DNA of 34,566 nucleotides, from NCBI GenBank assembly GCA_030431615.1, contig JAUIID010000030.1, positions 1 through 34,566 on the forward strand, given 5' to 3'. Origin of the DNA: Alphaproteobacteria bacterium. GTDB taxonomy: Bacteria; Pseudomonadota; Alphaproteobacteria; Geminicoccales; Geminicoccaceae. Below the pieces are notes generated by a model. That model searched no databases. It was not told the origin of the DNA and saw only the letters and a list, made by a program, of their open reading frames with translations. Positions 1 through 8,831 of the stretch are shown here, one piece after another (position 1 is the stretch's first letter; every line of letters starts with the position of its first letter). The translations under genes were made by a program, and so were the position numbers.

Positions 1-398
1 GCGCCCCGGTCAGATCGCTCGCCGCAGTCTTGCCGGCATGCGCGCGCTATTCAAGCCATTTCGTTCTACTGCAAGCATTTTTCGCAAAAGCCAAAGGGCC
101 GACTGACCGGCGGGGTCACTCGGCTGGGCCTGATTTGGCAGTCATGACGGGCATCCGGACGCTCAGCCCTAGCCGTTCGAGACCGAAGCCTCGTGGCTCG
201 GGAAAGCAACGTTCACCGGTGAACGATGGCACCGAAACGCCGGCGACCGGTACTCGGTCGTACTCGGTCACCGGCGTCCGGAATTTCGTCCGACCTGTTG
301 GCGCTTACCCGAATGCGAGCATGCGGGGCCACCAAACGAGACTGCCGACCACGTGGATCAGCGGTGGTGGTCCGACATTCGTGGTCTCCTGGCTCGGC
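1..398. other. No gene seen; palindromes only
   Basis: No reading frame here has a ribosome binding site or a protein-like composition. The long plus-strand frame that crosses it is the upstream extension of the phasin-like gene and has no credible start. The stretch holds a perfect palindrome at 211-224 and an imperfect 12-base inverted repeat at about 239-275 (arms CGCCGGCGACCG and CGGTCACCGGCG). A direct repeat of TACTCGGTC lies in the loop. It is downstream of the minus-strand gene ending at 399. Confidence 0.5.
211..224. promoter_or_regulatory. Perfect 14-bp palindrome, possible operator
   Basis: GTTCACCGGTGAAC reads the same on both strands. It lies about 15 bases before an imperfect inverted repeat (239-275). 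Neither sits at an obvious promoter of a gene in the window. A dimeric regulator could bind it, but no regulator is encoded nearby. This is inference from symmetry alone. Confidence 0.3.
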
Positions 399-414
399 TT
401 ACTGGCCGCCGAGC
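392..414 (-). terminator. Hairpin over the stop codon of the small exported protein
   Basis: Seven-base perfect arms GCTCGGC (392-398) and GCCGAGC (408-414) flank a 9-base loop that contains the TAA stop of the gene ending at 399. There is no T-run after it. It may stabilise or terminate the short transcript. Confidence 0.3.
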
Positions 415-656
415 TCCTGGTCGACCATGTGCAGCTTCTCGAGGCAGACCTGCTCGTTGTTCTCGGACTGGGCCTTGAGGGCCTCGTCCATGTGCGCCTG
501 CGCCTTGGCCTTCATCTCGTCCGAGGCCTGGTCGAACTTCGCCTGCACGACCGGCATATACTCCAGGCAGTTCTCGGCCTGGGCAAAGCTCGTCTTGGCA
601 CCGGAGATGGCGAGCAGCGCCGCGACCGCGACACCACCGAGGATCTGAAGCTTCAT
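399..656 (-). CDS. Small exported protein of unknown function
   Basis: An 85-residue protein with a clear Sec signal peptide: a lysine near the start, a hydrophobic stretch to about residue 19, and cleavage probable after the SFA near residue 25. The mature part of about 60 residues is charged, probably helical, and has two cysteines (in ENCLEY and EQVCLEK) that could form a disulfide in the periplasm. A GGGAG ribosome binding site sits 8 bases before the ATG. I do not recognise the family. The gene diverges from the phasin-like gene at 987, so the 330-bp gap between them must carry its promoter. Function cannot be inferred from the neighbours with confidence. Confidence 0.75.
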   Translation of the reverse strand: MKLQILGGVAVAALLAISGAKTSFAQAENCLEYMPVVQAKFDQASDEMKAKAQAHMDEALKAQSENNEQVCLEKLHMVDQELGGQ

Positions 657-986
657 CGGGTAACTCCCTTACTTGGTCCGGCCAATCGAGTGCAACCGAG
701 TCCTTCGGCAGCCGCCCGGGCCATGGCCAATTCTGGCCGATCCGGCCGACACACTCTAGCGCTTTCGGGCCTTGCGCCGAAATTTACAGTAAGGTGCGTT
801 GCCTTCACGCCGCAGCCGGTGACGCCCTCCGGGGCAGCGGCGTGGGCCTGGCCCGCAATCGCAAGGCTCCCGGGAACATCAGGCGCCGCCACCCGTTTGG
901 CGCTTCCTGGGGAGCTTTGCGCGCCCTGCCCCAGCCCCTGCCAGCCGGCATGTTCCGGCGAGGCCGCCCAAAAGGAGTCGAGATCG
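657..986. other. Divergent intergenic region, no gene
   Basis: This 330-bp gap separates the minus-strand start at 656 from the plus-strand start at 987 and must hold both promoters. Frames crossing it lack ribosome binding sites and look like shadows. The only AT-rich spot is around 780-793 (AAATTTACAGTAA), but I could not place a convincing -35/-10 pair. Confidence 0.5.
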
Positions 987-1346
987 ATGCCCACAATCCG
1001 CAACGGAGGGGCGGCCCGGGCCGGGCTTGCCGACCCGGCGACGACCCTGGCCGCCTGGCAGCTCTGGCTGCAGGCGGCGGAAACCGGGGTGCATGCCGCC
1101 CTGACCATCCAGGCGCGGCTCGCCATGATCGGCACCGCCATGCTGACCGGCCGCGATTACCCGCTCGCCGAGAGCTGGCAGATGGTCGCCGAGAAGCAGC
1201 AGGCCATGCTGGATTCGACCTTCGCCGTCTGGCGCGCCAACCCGAAGCTCGCGCACGACGCAGGGGCGATCCTGCGCATGGCTACGGCCGGGCTTCGGCC
1301 GTACCAGAAGAAGACCCGCAGCAATGCGCGCCGCCTGAGCCGCTGA
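987..1346 (+). CDS. Phasin-like protein
   Basis: A 119-residue protein without signal peptide or membrane segment. It is mostly helical with a phasin-like pattern (WQLWLQAAETGVHAALTIQ, then a second amphipathic helix LAESWQMVAEKQQAML) and a basic C-terminal tail. Phasins coat polyhydroxybutyrate granules. The ATG at 987 is chosen because an AAAGGAG ribosome binding site ends 9 bases before it, whereas the open frame continues far upstream without one. The gene converges on phaB (PHB precursor synthesis), and the two are separated only by a strong hairpin, which supports a role in PHB storage. The family call comes from composition and context rather than a signature motif; an unrelated helical protein remains possible. 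Confidence 0.6.
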   Translation: MPTIRNGGAARAGLADPATTLAAWQLWLQAAETGVHAALTIQARLAMIGTAMLTGRDYPLAESWQMVAEKQQAMLDSTFAVWRANPKLAHDAGAILRMATAGLRPYQKKTRSNARRLSR

Positions 1347-1352
1347 GGCACG

Positions 1353-1401
1353 GACGACGGGGCGGAGCCCGGCACGCTCGCCGGGCTCCGCCACCGTCGT
1401 C
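1353..1401. terminator. Bidirectional terminator-like hairpin between phasin-like gene and phaB
   Basis: A perfect 13-base stem, GGCGGAGCCCGGC (1361-1373) with GCCGGGCTCCGCC (1380-1392), has a 6-base loop. It is extended by GACGAC/GTCGTC at 1353-1358 and 1396-1401. It fills the 64-bp gap between two converging genes and can serve both strands. There is no clear T-run, as is common in high-GC genomes. Confidence 0.7.
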
Positions 1402-1410
1402 ACGCCTGGC

Positions 1411-2136
1411 TCAGGTCATGTACTGGCCGCCATTCGGCGAGATCGTCGAGCCGGTGAGGAAGCCGGCGTCGTCGCTGGCGAGGAAGACGACGCAGCGGGC
1501 GATCTCCTCGGGCTCGCCCAGGCGACCGACGGGGATCTGCGGGATGATGCGTTCGTTCAGCACCTTCTCGTCGATGGCACGAACCATCTCGGTGCCGATA
1601 TAGCCGGGGCAGATCGCGTTCACGGTGATGCCGACCCTGGCCCCTTCCTGGGCGAGGGCGCGCGTGAAGCCGATATCGCCGGCCTTGGCGGCAGAATAGT
1701 TGGACTGGCCGGCCTGGCCCTTCTGGCCGTTGACCGAGCTGATCTGGATGATCCGGCCGAACTTGCGCTCGCGCATGCCGGGCCAGACCGGGTGGGTCAT
1801 GTTGAAGACGCCGTTCAAGTTGGTCGAGATGACCTCGTTCCACTGCTGCGGCGTCATGCGATGGAACATCGCGTCGCGGGTGATGCCGGCATTGTTGACC
1901 AGCACCTCGACCGGGCCGAGCTCGGCCTCGACCGCCTTGACGCCGGCGACGCAGGCCTCGTAGTCCGCAACGCTCCACTTGAAGACGGGAATGCCGGTTT
2001 CGGCCTTGAACTTGTTCGCCGCCTCGTCATTGCCGGCGTAGTTGGCCGCGACCTTGTAGCTGGCGGCCTTGAGTGCGATCGAGATCGCCGCACCTATGCC
2101 GCGGCTGCCGCCCGTCACCAGAGCAACTCGTGCCAT
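1411..2136 (-). CDS. phaB: Acetoacetyl-CoA reductase PhaB
   Basis: A 241-residue short-chain dehydrogenase that reduces acetoacetyl-CoA to (R)-3-hydroxybutyryl-CoA with NADPH, the second step of PHB synthesis. Visible motifs: the N-terminal Rossmann motif TGGSRGIG, NNAGI, and the catalytic Ser/Tyr/Lys in ISSVNGQKGQAGQSNYSAAK. The stretch QKGQAGQSNYSAAKAG and the ending FLTGSTISPNGGQYM are typical of PhaB rather than FabG. The start at 2136 follows a strong AGGGAGGAAGG ribosome binding site; the frame is open for 20 more codons but without one. PhaA lies about 2.8 kb upstream on the same strand, separated by two transporter genes, so the two are unlikely to share one simple transcript. Confidence 0.93.
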   Translation of the reverse strand: MARVALVTGGSRGIGAAISIALKAASYKVAANYAGNDEAANKFKAETGIPVFKWSVADYEACVAGVKAVEAELGPVEVLVNNAGITRDAMFHRMTPQQWNEVISTNLNGVFNMTHPVWPGMRERKFGRIIQISSVNGQKGQAGQSNYSAAKAGDIGFTRALAQEGARVGITVNAICPGYIGTEMVRAIDEKVLNERIIPQIPVGRLGEPEEIARCVVFLASDDAGFLTGSTISPNGGQYMT

Positions 2137-2167
2137 TGCCTTCCTCCCTGCTTGTCGTTCGTCCTGA

Positions 2168-2196
2168 CAGACTCGCTGCCACCGGCCGCTTGTCAA
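2168..2196 (-). promoter_or_regulatory. Candidate phaB promoter
   Basis: On the minus strand an exact TTGACA -35 hexamer lies at 2196-2191. A poor -10 (AGTCTG) follows at 17-base spacing. It stands 55-60 bases before the phaB ATG, in the short gap after the MarC-family gene, which would give phaB its own transcription start. The -35 is exact but the -10 is weak. Confidence 0.35.
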
Positions 2197-2218
2197 GCCG
2201 GCGACGGCAGGACCCGTC

Positions 2219-2878
2219 TCACTGCGTCAACGGGTGACCCGTCAGCAAGGGCTGCAGCACCTCCGTGACACCGGTCAGCATGATCTGGACGCCGACGCAC
2301 ATCAAGAGAAAGGCCGAGAGGCGCATGACCACACGGCTCCCCTCGCTGCCGACGAAGCGCGCCATCCGTGCCACCCTGGCATAGGCGCGATAGATGACCA
2401 GCGAGACGAGCAGGGCGGCGAGGGTCGAGCCGAGATAGAGCAGCAGCGGCGTTTCGGATTGCGGGTGCGCCGCGCCGAGCGTGATCGCGGTGGCGATGGT
2501 GCCCGGGCCGGCGGTCAGGGGCACGGTCATCGGAAAGAACGCCTCGCGACGAACGGCCTCCAGGTTCTTGGTCGAGGTGGCGCTGCTCACCTCCTCCTCG
2601 GGCGACTGGTTCAGCATCTGCCAGCCGGAGATGACCACGACGAGACCGCCGGCGATGCGCAGGGCCGGGATGGAGATCCCGAAGAATCCCAGGATGATCG
2701 TGCCGAAGAAGAGGCTGACGATCAGCACGCTGAACGAGTAGATCGCCACTTGGCGCGCGACGATCGCCCGCTCCGCCTCCGACAGGCTCATCGTCCGGTT
2801 CAGGAAGACGAAGGCGAGGCCCAGCGGGTTGATGATCGCGAACAGCGTGCCGAACTCGAGAAGGATCCTTGCCAGCAT
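2219..2878 (-). CDS. MarC-family integral membrane protein
   Basis: A 219-residue protein with about six membrane segments and the MarC-family pattern. It opens with a FAIINPLG motif (residues 13-20), has the centre FFPMTVPLTAGPGTIATAITLG, and ends with SAFLLMCVGVQIMLTG. MarC proteins are inner-membrane proteins. The name comes from multiple antibiotic resistance loci, but a resistance role was not upheld and the true substrate is unknown. It lies between the AAE-type transporter (gap 54 bases) and phaB (82 bases), all on one strand, so it is probably co-transcribed with the transporter. The length is normal for the family. I see nothing that ties it to PHB metabolism. Confidence 0.88.
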   Translation of the reverse strand: MLARILLEFGTLFAIINPLGLAFVFLNRTMSLSEAERAIVARQVAIYSFSVLIVSLFFGTIILGFFGISIPALRIAGGLVVVISGWQMLNQSPEEEVSSATSTKNLEAVRREAFFPMTVPLTAGPGTIATAITLGAAHPQSETPLLLYLGSTLAALLVSLVIYRAYARVARMARFVGSEGSRVVMRLSAFLLMCVGVQIMLTGVTEVLQPLLTGHPLTQ

Positions 2879-2932
2879 GCGCCCCCGCCCGCCGGTCCGG
2901 GCGAGGGCCGCGCCCGCGCGGCGGCCCCGACC

Positions 2933-4627
2933 TCAGCCGGCCATGATGCCTACGATCACCGTACCCCAGGTCGTCAACAAGATATGCCCGAACGGCACCG
3001 CGGGCGTGAAGCCCAGAACCGCGACCGGACTGCCCGCGCGGTCCTGGACGGCAGCCATCGCCGCCGTCATCGTCTGGGCGCCGGCCAGCGCCCCGAGCAT
3101 CAGCACCACATTCATGCGGAGGACGAACCGCCCGACCACGAGGCCGACGAGCATCGGCACCATGGTGACGACCATGCCGCCGAACAACAGGCCGACCCCG
3201 GCCTCGGCGAGGGATGACAGGAACACCGGACCGGCATGAAGGCCGATCATGCCGACGAAGGCGGCGAGGCCCAGCGATGTCATCAGGGTCACCGCACCGT
3301 CGGGAATGCGCCCGAACAGCGGCAGGCGCGTGCGCATGTGACCGACGATGAGGCCCGCCAGCAGCGTGCCGACGCTGGTCGAGAGCGAGATCTTCATGTC
3401 GCCGATGGGGAAGGTGACGAGCACGCCGACAAGTCCGCCGAGGAAGATGGCCATGCCCAGAACCACGAAATCGGTCGACGTCGTCGGTGCAACGATCGTG
3501 CCGATGCTCTTTGCCGCCTGCTGCACGACGTCCTCGGGACCGACCACCGTCAACACGTCGCCCCGCTCCACCACGAAGCCGGGGGCGAGCGGCATCTCGA
3601 CAGCGCCGCGCTTGAGGGAACGAAGGTAGAGGCCCCGAGCCCAGTGCTTCCGGGCGGCCTCGGTGAGACTGACGCCTGCCAGATCGTCCGAGATGACGAT
3701 GATGTCGGCAAGGGCAACGGGTATATCGAGCAGCTCGCGGTCCTCGACCTCCTCCGCGCGGGTCCCCGGCACCTCGATTATGGCCCCGCGCGGGCCGGAG
3801 ATCGCCACGATATCGCCGGCCTGGAGAACGAAATCGGGCATCGCCTCCATGAGGTCCGCGCCGCGCCGCACGCGATGAATGAAGAAGCGGGCATCGCGCT
3901 GGCGCGCTTCGGCATCGGCGATGGTCATGCCGACGATGGGTGCACCTTCCGGCAGGCGATAGGCGCGCATCTCGAACTTGCGCCAAGCCGAGGCGACACC
4001 GGCCTTGGTGCGGGTGATGCCGAGCTCCTTCTCGAGCTTCAGCGACTCCTCCCGGAGGTCCACGCGAAGCAGGATTGGCGCGATCACGCTGCAGAACATG
4101 ATGACGCCGAACGCTCCGAAGATGTAGCAGACGGCGTCGGCGACCGCGATGTGGGCGACGAGAACGGCCCGCTCCTCCTCGGGCAGCGGCAGCGCGTTGA
4201 TCGCCTCAGCCGCGGTGCCTATTGCCGGGCTTTCGGTCAGGGAGCCGGAGAGCAGGCCGGCGGCGAAGCCGGGGTCGAGATCCAGCGTCTTGGCCACGAC
4301 GATCGCCGTGGCCAGTCCGGTGCAGGCAACGACGATCGCCAGAAGGACCGGCTTCAGTCCATTGCTCTTCAGCGACTGGACGAACTGCGGCCCGACCGAA
4401 TAGCCGATCCCGAACAGGAACAGCAGGAACAGGAACGACTTGGTCATGGCCGATACCGGAACTTCCCCGATCTGGCCGACGAGAATTCCGGCGAACAGCG
4501 CGCCCGTCACCGGCCCGAGGCCGACGCCTTTGAACTTGAACGAGCCGATGTAGTAACCAATGCTGATGACCAGAAACAGCGCCAGTTCCGGGTAGTGTTC
4601 CAGGAACTCCTGCAACCACAAATACAT
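2933..4627 (-). CDS. AspT/YidE-type transporter with two TrkA-C domains (AAE family)
   Basis: A 564-residue membrane protein with the layout of the aspartate:alanine exchanger (AAE) family. It has an N-terminal block of about five helices with GSLTESPAIG near residue 130, two soluble TrkA-C (RCK_C) domains at about 205-290 and 295-375, and a C-terminal helix block with the repeat motif GALAGAQTMTAAM near residue 520. Family members exchange amino acids or dicarboxylates; the substrate here cannot be read from sequence. The ATG at 4627 begins the first hydrophobic segment neatly. A GTG-started extension to 4708 adds 27 residues unlike the family. The ribosome binding site (GGGGCGG) is weak. 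A 7-base inverted repeat (4680-4686 and 4699-4705) lies in the leader and might be regulatory. Confidence 0.88.
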   Translation of the reverse strand: MYLWLQEFLEHYPELALFLVISIGYYIGSFKFKGVGLGPVTGALFAGILVGQIGEVPVSAMTKSFLFLLFLFGIGYSVGPQFVQSLKSNGLKPVLLAIVVACTGLATAIVVAKTLDLDPGFAAGLLSGSLTESPAIGTAAEAINALPLPEEERAVLVAHIAVADAVCYIFGAFGVIMFCSVIAPILLRVDLREESLKLEKELGITRTKAGVASAWRKFEMRAYRLPEGAPIVGMTIADAEARQRDARFFIHRVRRGADLMEAMPDFVLQAGDIVAISGPRGAIIEVPGTRAEEVEDRELLDIPVALADIIVISDDLAGVSLTEAARKHWARGLYLRSLKRGAVEMPLAPGFVVERGDVLTVVGPEDVVQQAAKSIGTIVAPTTSTDFVVLGMAIFLGGLVGVLVTFPIGDMKISLSTSVGTLLAGLIVGHMRTRLPLFGRIPDGAVTLMTSLGLAAFVGMIGLHAGPVFLSSLAEAGVGLLFGGMVVTMVPMLVGLVVGRFVLRMNVVLMLGALAGAQTMTAAMAAVQDRAGSPVAVLGFTPAVPFGHILLTTWGTVIVGIMAG

Positions 4628-4881
4628 CTTATTGCCGCCCCATTGACTGGGGACCCGTTCGCCGGGATGCGGTGCCGGACTGCCCGGAAAGTTCCGGACG
4701 GGCAGCACGCGAGGTCACATCAGCAGTCGGTCCCCGCTCACCTTTCCTTGCGCACGCCATGGCCGGCCAGCCAATAATCGTTCGGCCGGGCGCGGATGTT
4801 GGCGCGCCCCGAACAGCTTGTCACGAGGCGAGGTGAATCCCGGCGCAGGCTAATACACGGTGCGGCATGAACGCATCACGC

Positions 4882-4905
4882 GGCCCCGCCGAATGCGGCG
4901 AGGCC
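4882..4905 (-). terminator. Terminator hairpin downstream of phaA
   Basis: On the minus strand GGCCTCGCCG and CGGCGGGGCC pair over 10 bases with a single G-T wobble and a 4-base CATT loop. It lies about 50 bases after the phaA stop and follows a first, smaller hairpin. No T-run is present. Confidence 0.55.
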
Positions 4906-4925
4906 CCGTCTGCAGGGAGGTGTCG

Positions 4926-4946
4926 GGTCGGCCGAAAGCGCCGACC
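4926..4946 (-). terminator. First hairpin after phaA
   Basis: Perfect 7-base arms GGTCGGC and GCCGACC flank a 7-base loop containing CGAAAGC, starting about 7 bases after the phaA stop codon. The loop and stem resemble part of the hairpin at 25247-25279 (shared GCCGAAAGC and CCGACCGGC), so they may belong to one repeat family. Confidence 0.4.
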
Positions 4947-4952
4947 GGCAGC

Positions 4953-6206
<1,254 letters not shown>

Positions 6207-6274
6207 TTATACTAGCCGGAGAGACGGCCCGCGACCCACAACCGGGCATTGCAGCCATTCGCCGCAACCACGGC

Positions 6275-7072
6275 TCAACCGTTCGAGGGTACCGCCTCCA
6301 TGGCGTCGATCACGGCCCGATCATAGCCCTGGCTCGCGAGGTGGAGCTGGCGGCTGTAGGGCTCTTCGAGCCGGCCCTCGGCGAGCGCGTCGCCCGCCAC
6401 GCTTTCCACGATGGCTCCCCGGCGCATGATGGCAAGCCGGTCGCAGAGATGGGCGACCACGCCGAGATCGTGGCTGACGAAGAGATAGGTCAGGCCGCGA
6501 CTGCGGCGGAGCTCGTTCAGGAGATTGATGATCTCGGCCTGGATCGAGACGTCGAGGGCCGAGGTCGGCTCGTCGAGCAGCAGGAGCTCGGGCTCGAGGA
6601 TCAGCGCCCGGGCGATCGCCACCCGCTGGCGCTGGCCGCCGGAGAGCTGGTGCGGGAAGCGGTAGCGGAACTCGGGGCCGAGCCGGACCTCCTCGAGCGC
6701 CCGGCCGATCCGCGCGTCGGCATTCGCCAGGCGATGGATAGCGAGCGGCTCGCGCAGGGTGGCATCGATGGTGCGCCGCGGGTGGAGCGAGCCGAAGGGG
6801 TCCTGGAAGACCATCTGCACGCGCTTGTAAAAGGCGAGCGGCGGCTTCTTCGTCAGCGCCATGCCGGCGATGCGGATCGCCCCCTGCCAGTGGGGGTTGA
6901 GGCCGGAGAGGGCGCGCAGGATCGTGGACTTGCCCGAGCCGCTCTCGCCGACGAGCCCGAAGCTGCTTCTTGCCGGGACGGTGAAGCTCACGCCGCGAAC
7001 CGCGGCGACGCTCTGCCGGCCGGTGCCGAAGGTGACGTCGAGGTTCTCGACCTCGATCATCGGCGCGCTCAA
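6275..7072 (-). CDS. Peptide/opine/nickel-type ABC transporter ATPase (DppF/OppF type)
   Basis: A 265-residue ATPase, the last gene of the importer operon. It has the Walker A motif GESGSGKST (about residues 38-46), the signature LSGGQRQR, the Walker B LLLDEPTSALD and the switch histidine in LFVSHDLGV. It would work as the second half of a heterodimeric ATPase with the gene before it. Its ATG overlaps the TGA of that gene by 4 bases (ATGA), so translation is coupled. It is shorter than many OppF proteins, which carry a longer C-terminal domain and often a 4Fe-4S or zinc-like cysteine motif; none is seen here. The substrate of the system is not readable from the ATPase. Confidence 0.92.
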   Translation of the reverse strand: MSAPMIEVENLDVTFGTGRQSVAAVRGVSFTVPARSSFGLVGESGSGKSTILRALSGLNPHWQGAIRIAGMALTKKPPLAFYKRVQMVFQDPFGSLHPRRTIDATLREPLAIHRLANADARIGRALEEVRLGPEFRYRFPHQLSGGQRQRVAIARALILEPELLLLDEPTSALDVSIQAEIINLLNELRRSRGLTYLFVSHDLGVVAHLCDRLAIMRRGAIVESVAGDALAEGRLEEPYSRQLHLASQGYDRAVIDAMEAVPSNG

Positions 7073-7917
7073 GCTGCCCCCAGCCAGCTCGGGTCACGGA
7101 CCATGACGGGCAGCGGGCTGCCGCGCTTCTCCGGCCGCGGCAGGCAGCCGAGCAGCCCTTTGGTATAGGGGTGCTGTGCCTCGCCGAGGCGGGCGGCATC
7201 GAGCTCCTCGACGACGCGGCCGCCATACATGACGAGCACCCGGTCGCAGAACGTCGCGACCAGCTCGAGGTCGTGGCTGATGAGGATGAGGCCGAGGCCG
7301 CGTGCCTCTACCAGCCGGTCCATAATGGCCATGACCTGGAGCTGGATGGTGACGTCGAGGGCCGAGGTGGGCTCGTCGGCGATCAGGACGTCGGGGTCGG
7401 GGATCAGCATCATGGCGATCATGGCCCGCTGGCCCATGCCGCCGGAGAGCTCGTGCGGATAGGCGGCGAAGACACGCTCCGGGTCGTCAATCCTGACGGC
7501 CTCCAGCATGGCGAGCGCCGCCTTTCGGGCCTCCGCCCTCCCCAGCCCCTTCTTCAGCCGCGCCGCCTCGACCAGCTGCTGGCCAATGGTCATCACCGGG
7601 TTCAGCGAATATTTGGGGTCCTGCATGATCATCGACATGCCGGCGCCGCGAACCGAGCGCCAGGTGCGCTGGCTGGCCCGGCGCAGGTCGATACCGGAGA
7701 AGCGGAGCGTCTTCGCCCGCACCTCCGCCGAGGCGGGGGTCAGGCCGAGAATGGCGCGGCCGGTCTGCGACTTGCCGGAACCGGATTCACCGACGATGCC
7801 GAGCTTCTCGCGGCCGAGCGTGAAGGAGACGCCACGCACCGCGTGCACGAGCCCCTTGGTCGTGCGGTAGGTGACGTGCAGGTCCTCGACCTCGAGCAAC
7901 GGACCGGCGGCGGTCAT
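7069..7917 (-). CDS. Peptide/opine/nickel-type ABC transporter ATPase (DppD/OppD type)
   Basis: A 282-residue ATPase, partner of the downstream DppF-type gene. Motifs: Walker A GESGSGKS (residues about 40-47), the extended Q-loop region with MIMQDPKYSLNPVMTIGQQL, the signature LSGGMGQR, the Walker B DVLIADEPTSALD and the H-loop LISHDLEL. The C-terminal part ends with HPYTKGLLGCLPRPEKRGSPLP, the usual oligopeptide ATPase extension. It starts within the stop codon of the DppC-type permease (4-base overlap) and ends within the start of the DppF-type gene, so all three are translationally coupled. Confidence 0.93.
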   Translation of the reverse strand: MTAAGPLLEVEDLHVTYRTTKGLVHAVRGVSFTLGREKLGIVGESGSGKSQTGRAILGLTPASAEVRAKTLRFSGIDLRRASQRTWRSVRGAGMSMIMQDPKYSLNPVMTIGQQLVEAARLKKGLGRAEARKAALAMLEAVRIDDPERVFAAYPHELSGGMGQRAMIAMMLIPDPDVLIADEPTSALDVTIQLQVMAIMDRLVEARGLGLILISHDLELVATFCDRVLVMYGGRVVEELDAARLGEAQHPYTKGLLGCLPRPEKRGSPLPVMVRDPSWLGAA

Positions 7918-8831
7918 CTATCGGCCCTCGGATCGAGCACGTCGCGCAGGCCGTCGCCCAGGAGGTTGAAGCCGAGGCTGACGATGAAGATGGCGAGGCC
8001 CGGCATGGTCGCGACCCACCACTGGTCGAGCAGGTAGTGGCGGCCGGTCGAGATCATGGCCCCCCATTCGGGCAGCGGCGGCTGGGCGCCGAGGCCGAGG
8101 AAGCCGAGCCCCGCCGCGGTCAGGATGATGCCGGCCATGTCGAGGGTCAGGCGGACAATGACCGAGGAGAGGCACATGGGCACGACGTGCCGGCCGATGA
8201 TGCGCAAGGGGCCAGCACCCTGGATCCGGGCGGCGGCGATGTAGTCGGCCTGGCGGATGGTGAGCGTCTCGGCCCTGGCCATCCGGGCATAGGGCGGCCA
8301 GGCGGTAAACGCGATGGCGATGATGGCGTTCTCGATGCCGGGGCCGAGCGCGGCAACGAAGGCGAGTGCCAGGATGAGCCGCGGGAAGGCCAGGAAGATG
8401 TCGGTGATGCGCATCAGCACGGTGTCGACCCAGCCGCCGAGATAGCCGGCGATAGTGCCGACGGCGAGGCCGAGCGGGCCGACGATGATCACCACGAGGC
8501 CGACCACGTAGAGGGTCAGGCGCGAGCCGTAGACGATGCGGGAATAGATGTCGCGACCGAGCTCGTCCGTGCCGAGCCAGTGTGCCGCCGAAGGCGGCTG
8601 CAGGCGGTCGGTCAGGCTCTGGGCGGTCGGTGAATGGGTGGCGAGCCAGGGCGCGAACGCGGCGACCAGAAGGAGGGTCACGACGATGGCGAGGCCGAGC
8701 ATGGCGAGCGGGTTGGCGGCGAGCTGGCGCCAGCCCTGATAGGCCCGGCCGGCCTGCGCCTGGAAGGGCGAGGTCGGCGTGTCCGTGAGGAGCCAGTGGC
8801 GCCAGCCCGTGTTCTCCAGCCGGGCCGCCAT
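7914..8831 (-). CDS. Peptide-type ABC transporter permease (DppC type)
   Basis: A 305-residue permease with the N-terminal soluble lead typical of DppC/OppC, a first membrane segment at about residues 38-57, a block containing HWLGTDELGRDIYSRIVYGSR, and four to five further membrane helices. The coupling loop near ADYIAAARIQGAGPLRIIGRH (EAA motif) contacts the ATPases. The ATG at 8831 is chosen because it overlaps the TAA of the upstream DppB-type permease (TAATG). The open frame continues far upstream but reads as a shadow rich in Arg and His. It ends in an ATGA overlap with the DppD-type gene. Confidence 0.93.
   Translation of the reverse strand: MAARLENTGWRHWLLTDTPTSPFQAQAGRAYQGWRQLAANPLAMLGLAIVVTLLLVAAFAPWLATHSPTAQSLTDRLQPPSAAHWLGTDELGRDIYSRIVYGSRLTLYVVGLVVIIVGPLGLAVGTIAGYLGGWVDTVLMRITDIFLAFPRLILALAFVAALGPGIENAIIAIAFTAWPPYARMARAETLTIRQADYIAAARIQGAGPLRIIGRHVVPMCLSSVIVRLTLDMAGIILTAAGLGFLGLGAQPPLPEWGAMISTGRHYLLDQWWVATMPGLAIFIVSLGFNLLGDGLRDVLDPRADR

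Larger units (their letters stand above)
4628..4952 (-). other. Intergenic region between phaA and the AAE-type transporter
   Basis: This 325-bp stretch has no credible gene. It starts, in minus-strand order, with two hairpins just after the phaA stop (4926-4946 and 4882-4905) and ends with a leader hairpin (arms CTGCCCG/CGGGCAG at 4680-4705) about 50 bases before the transporter start. The promoter of the transporter and MarC-family genes should lie between about 4710 and 4870. I could not identify a strong -35/-10 pair. Confidence 0.5.
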
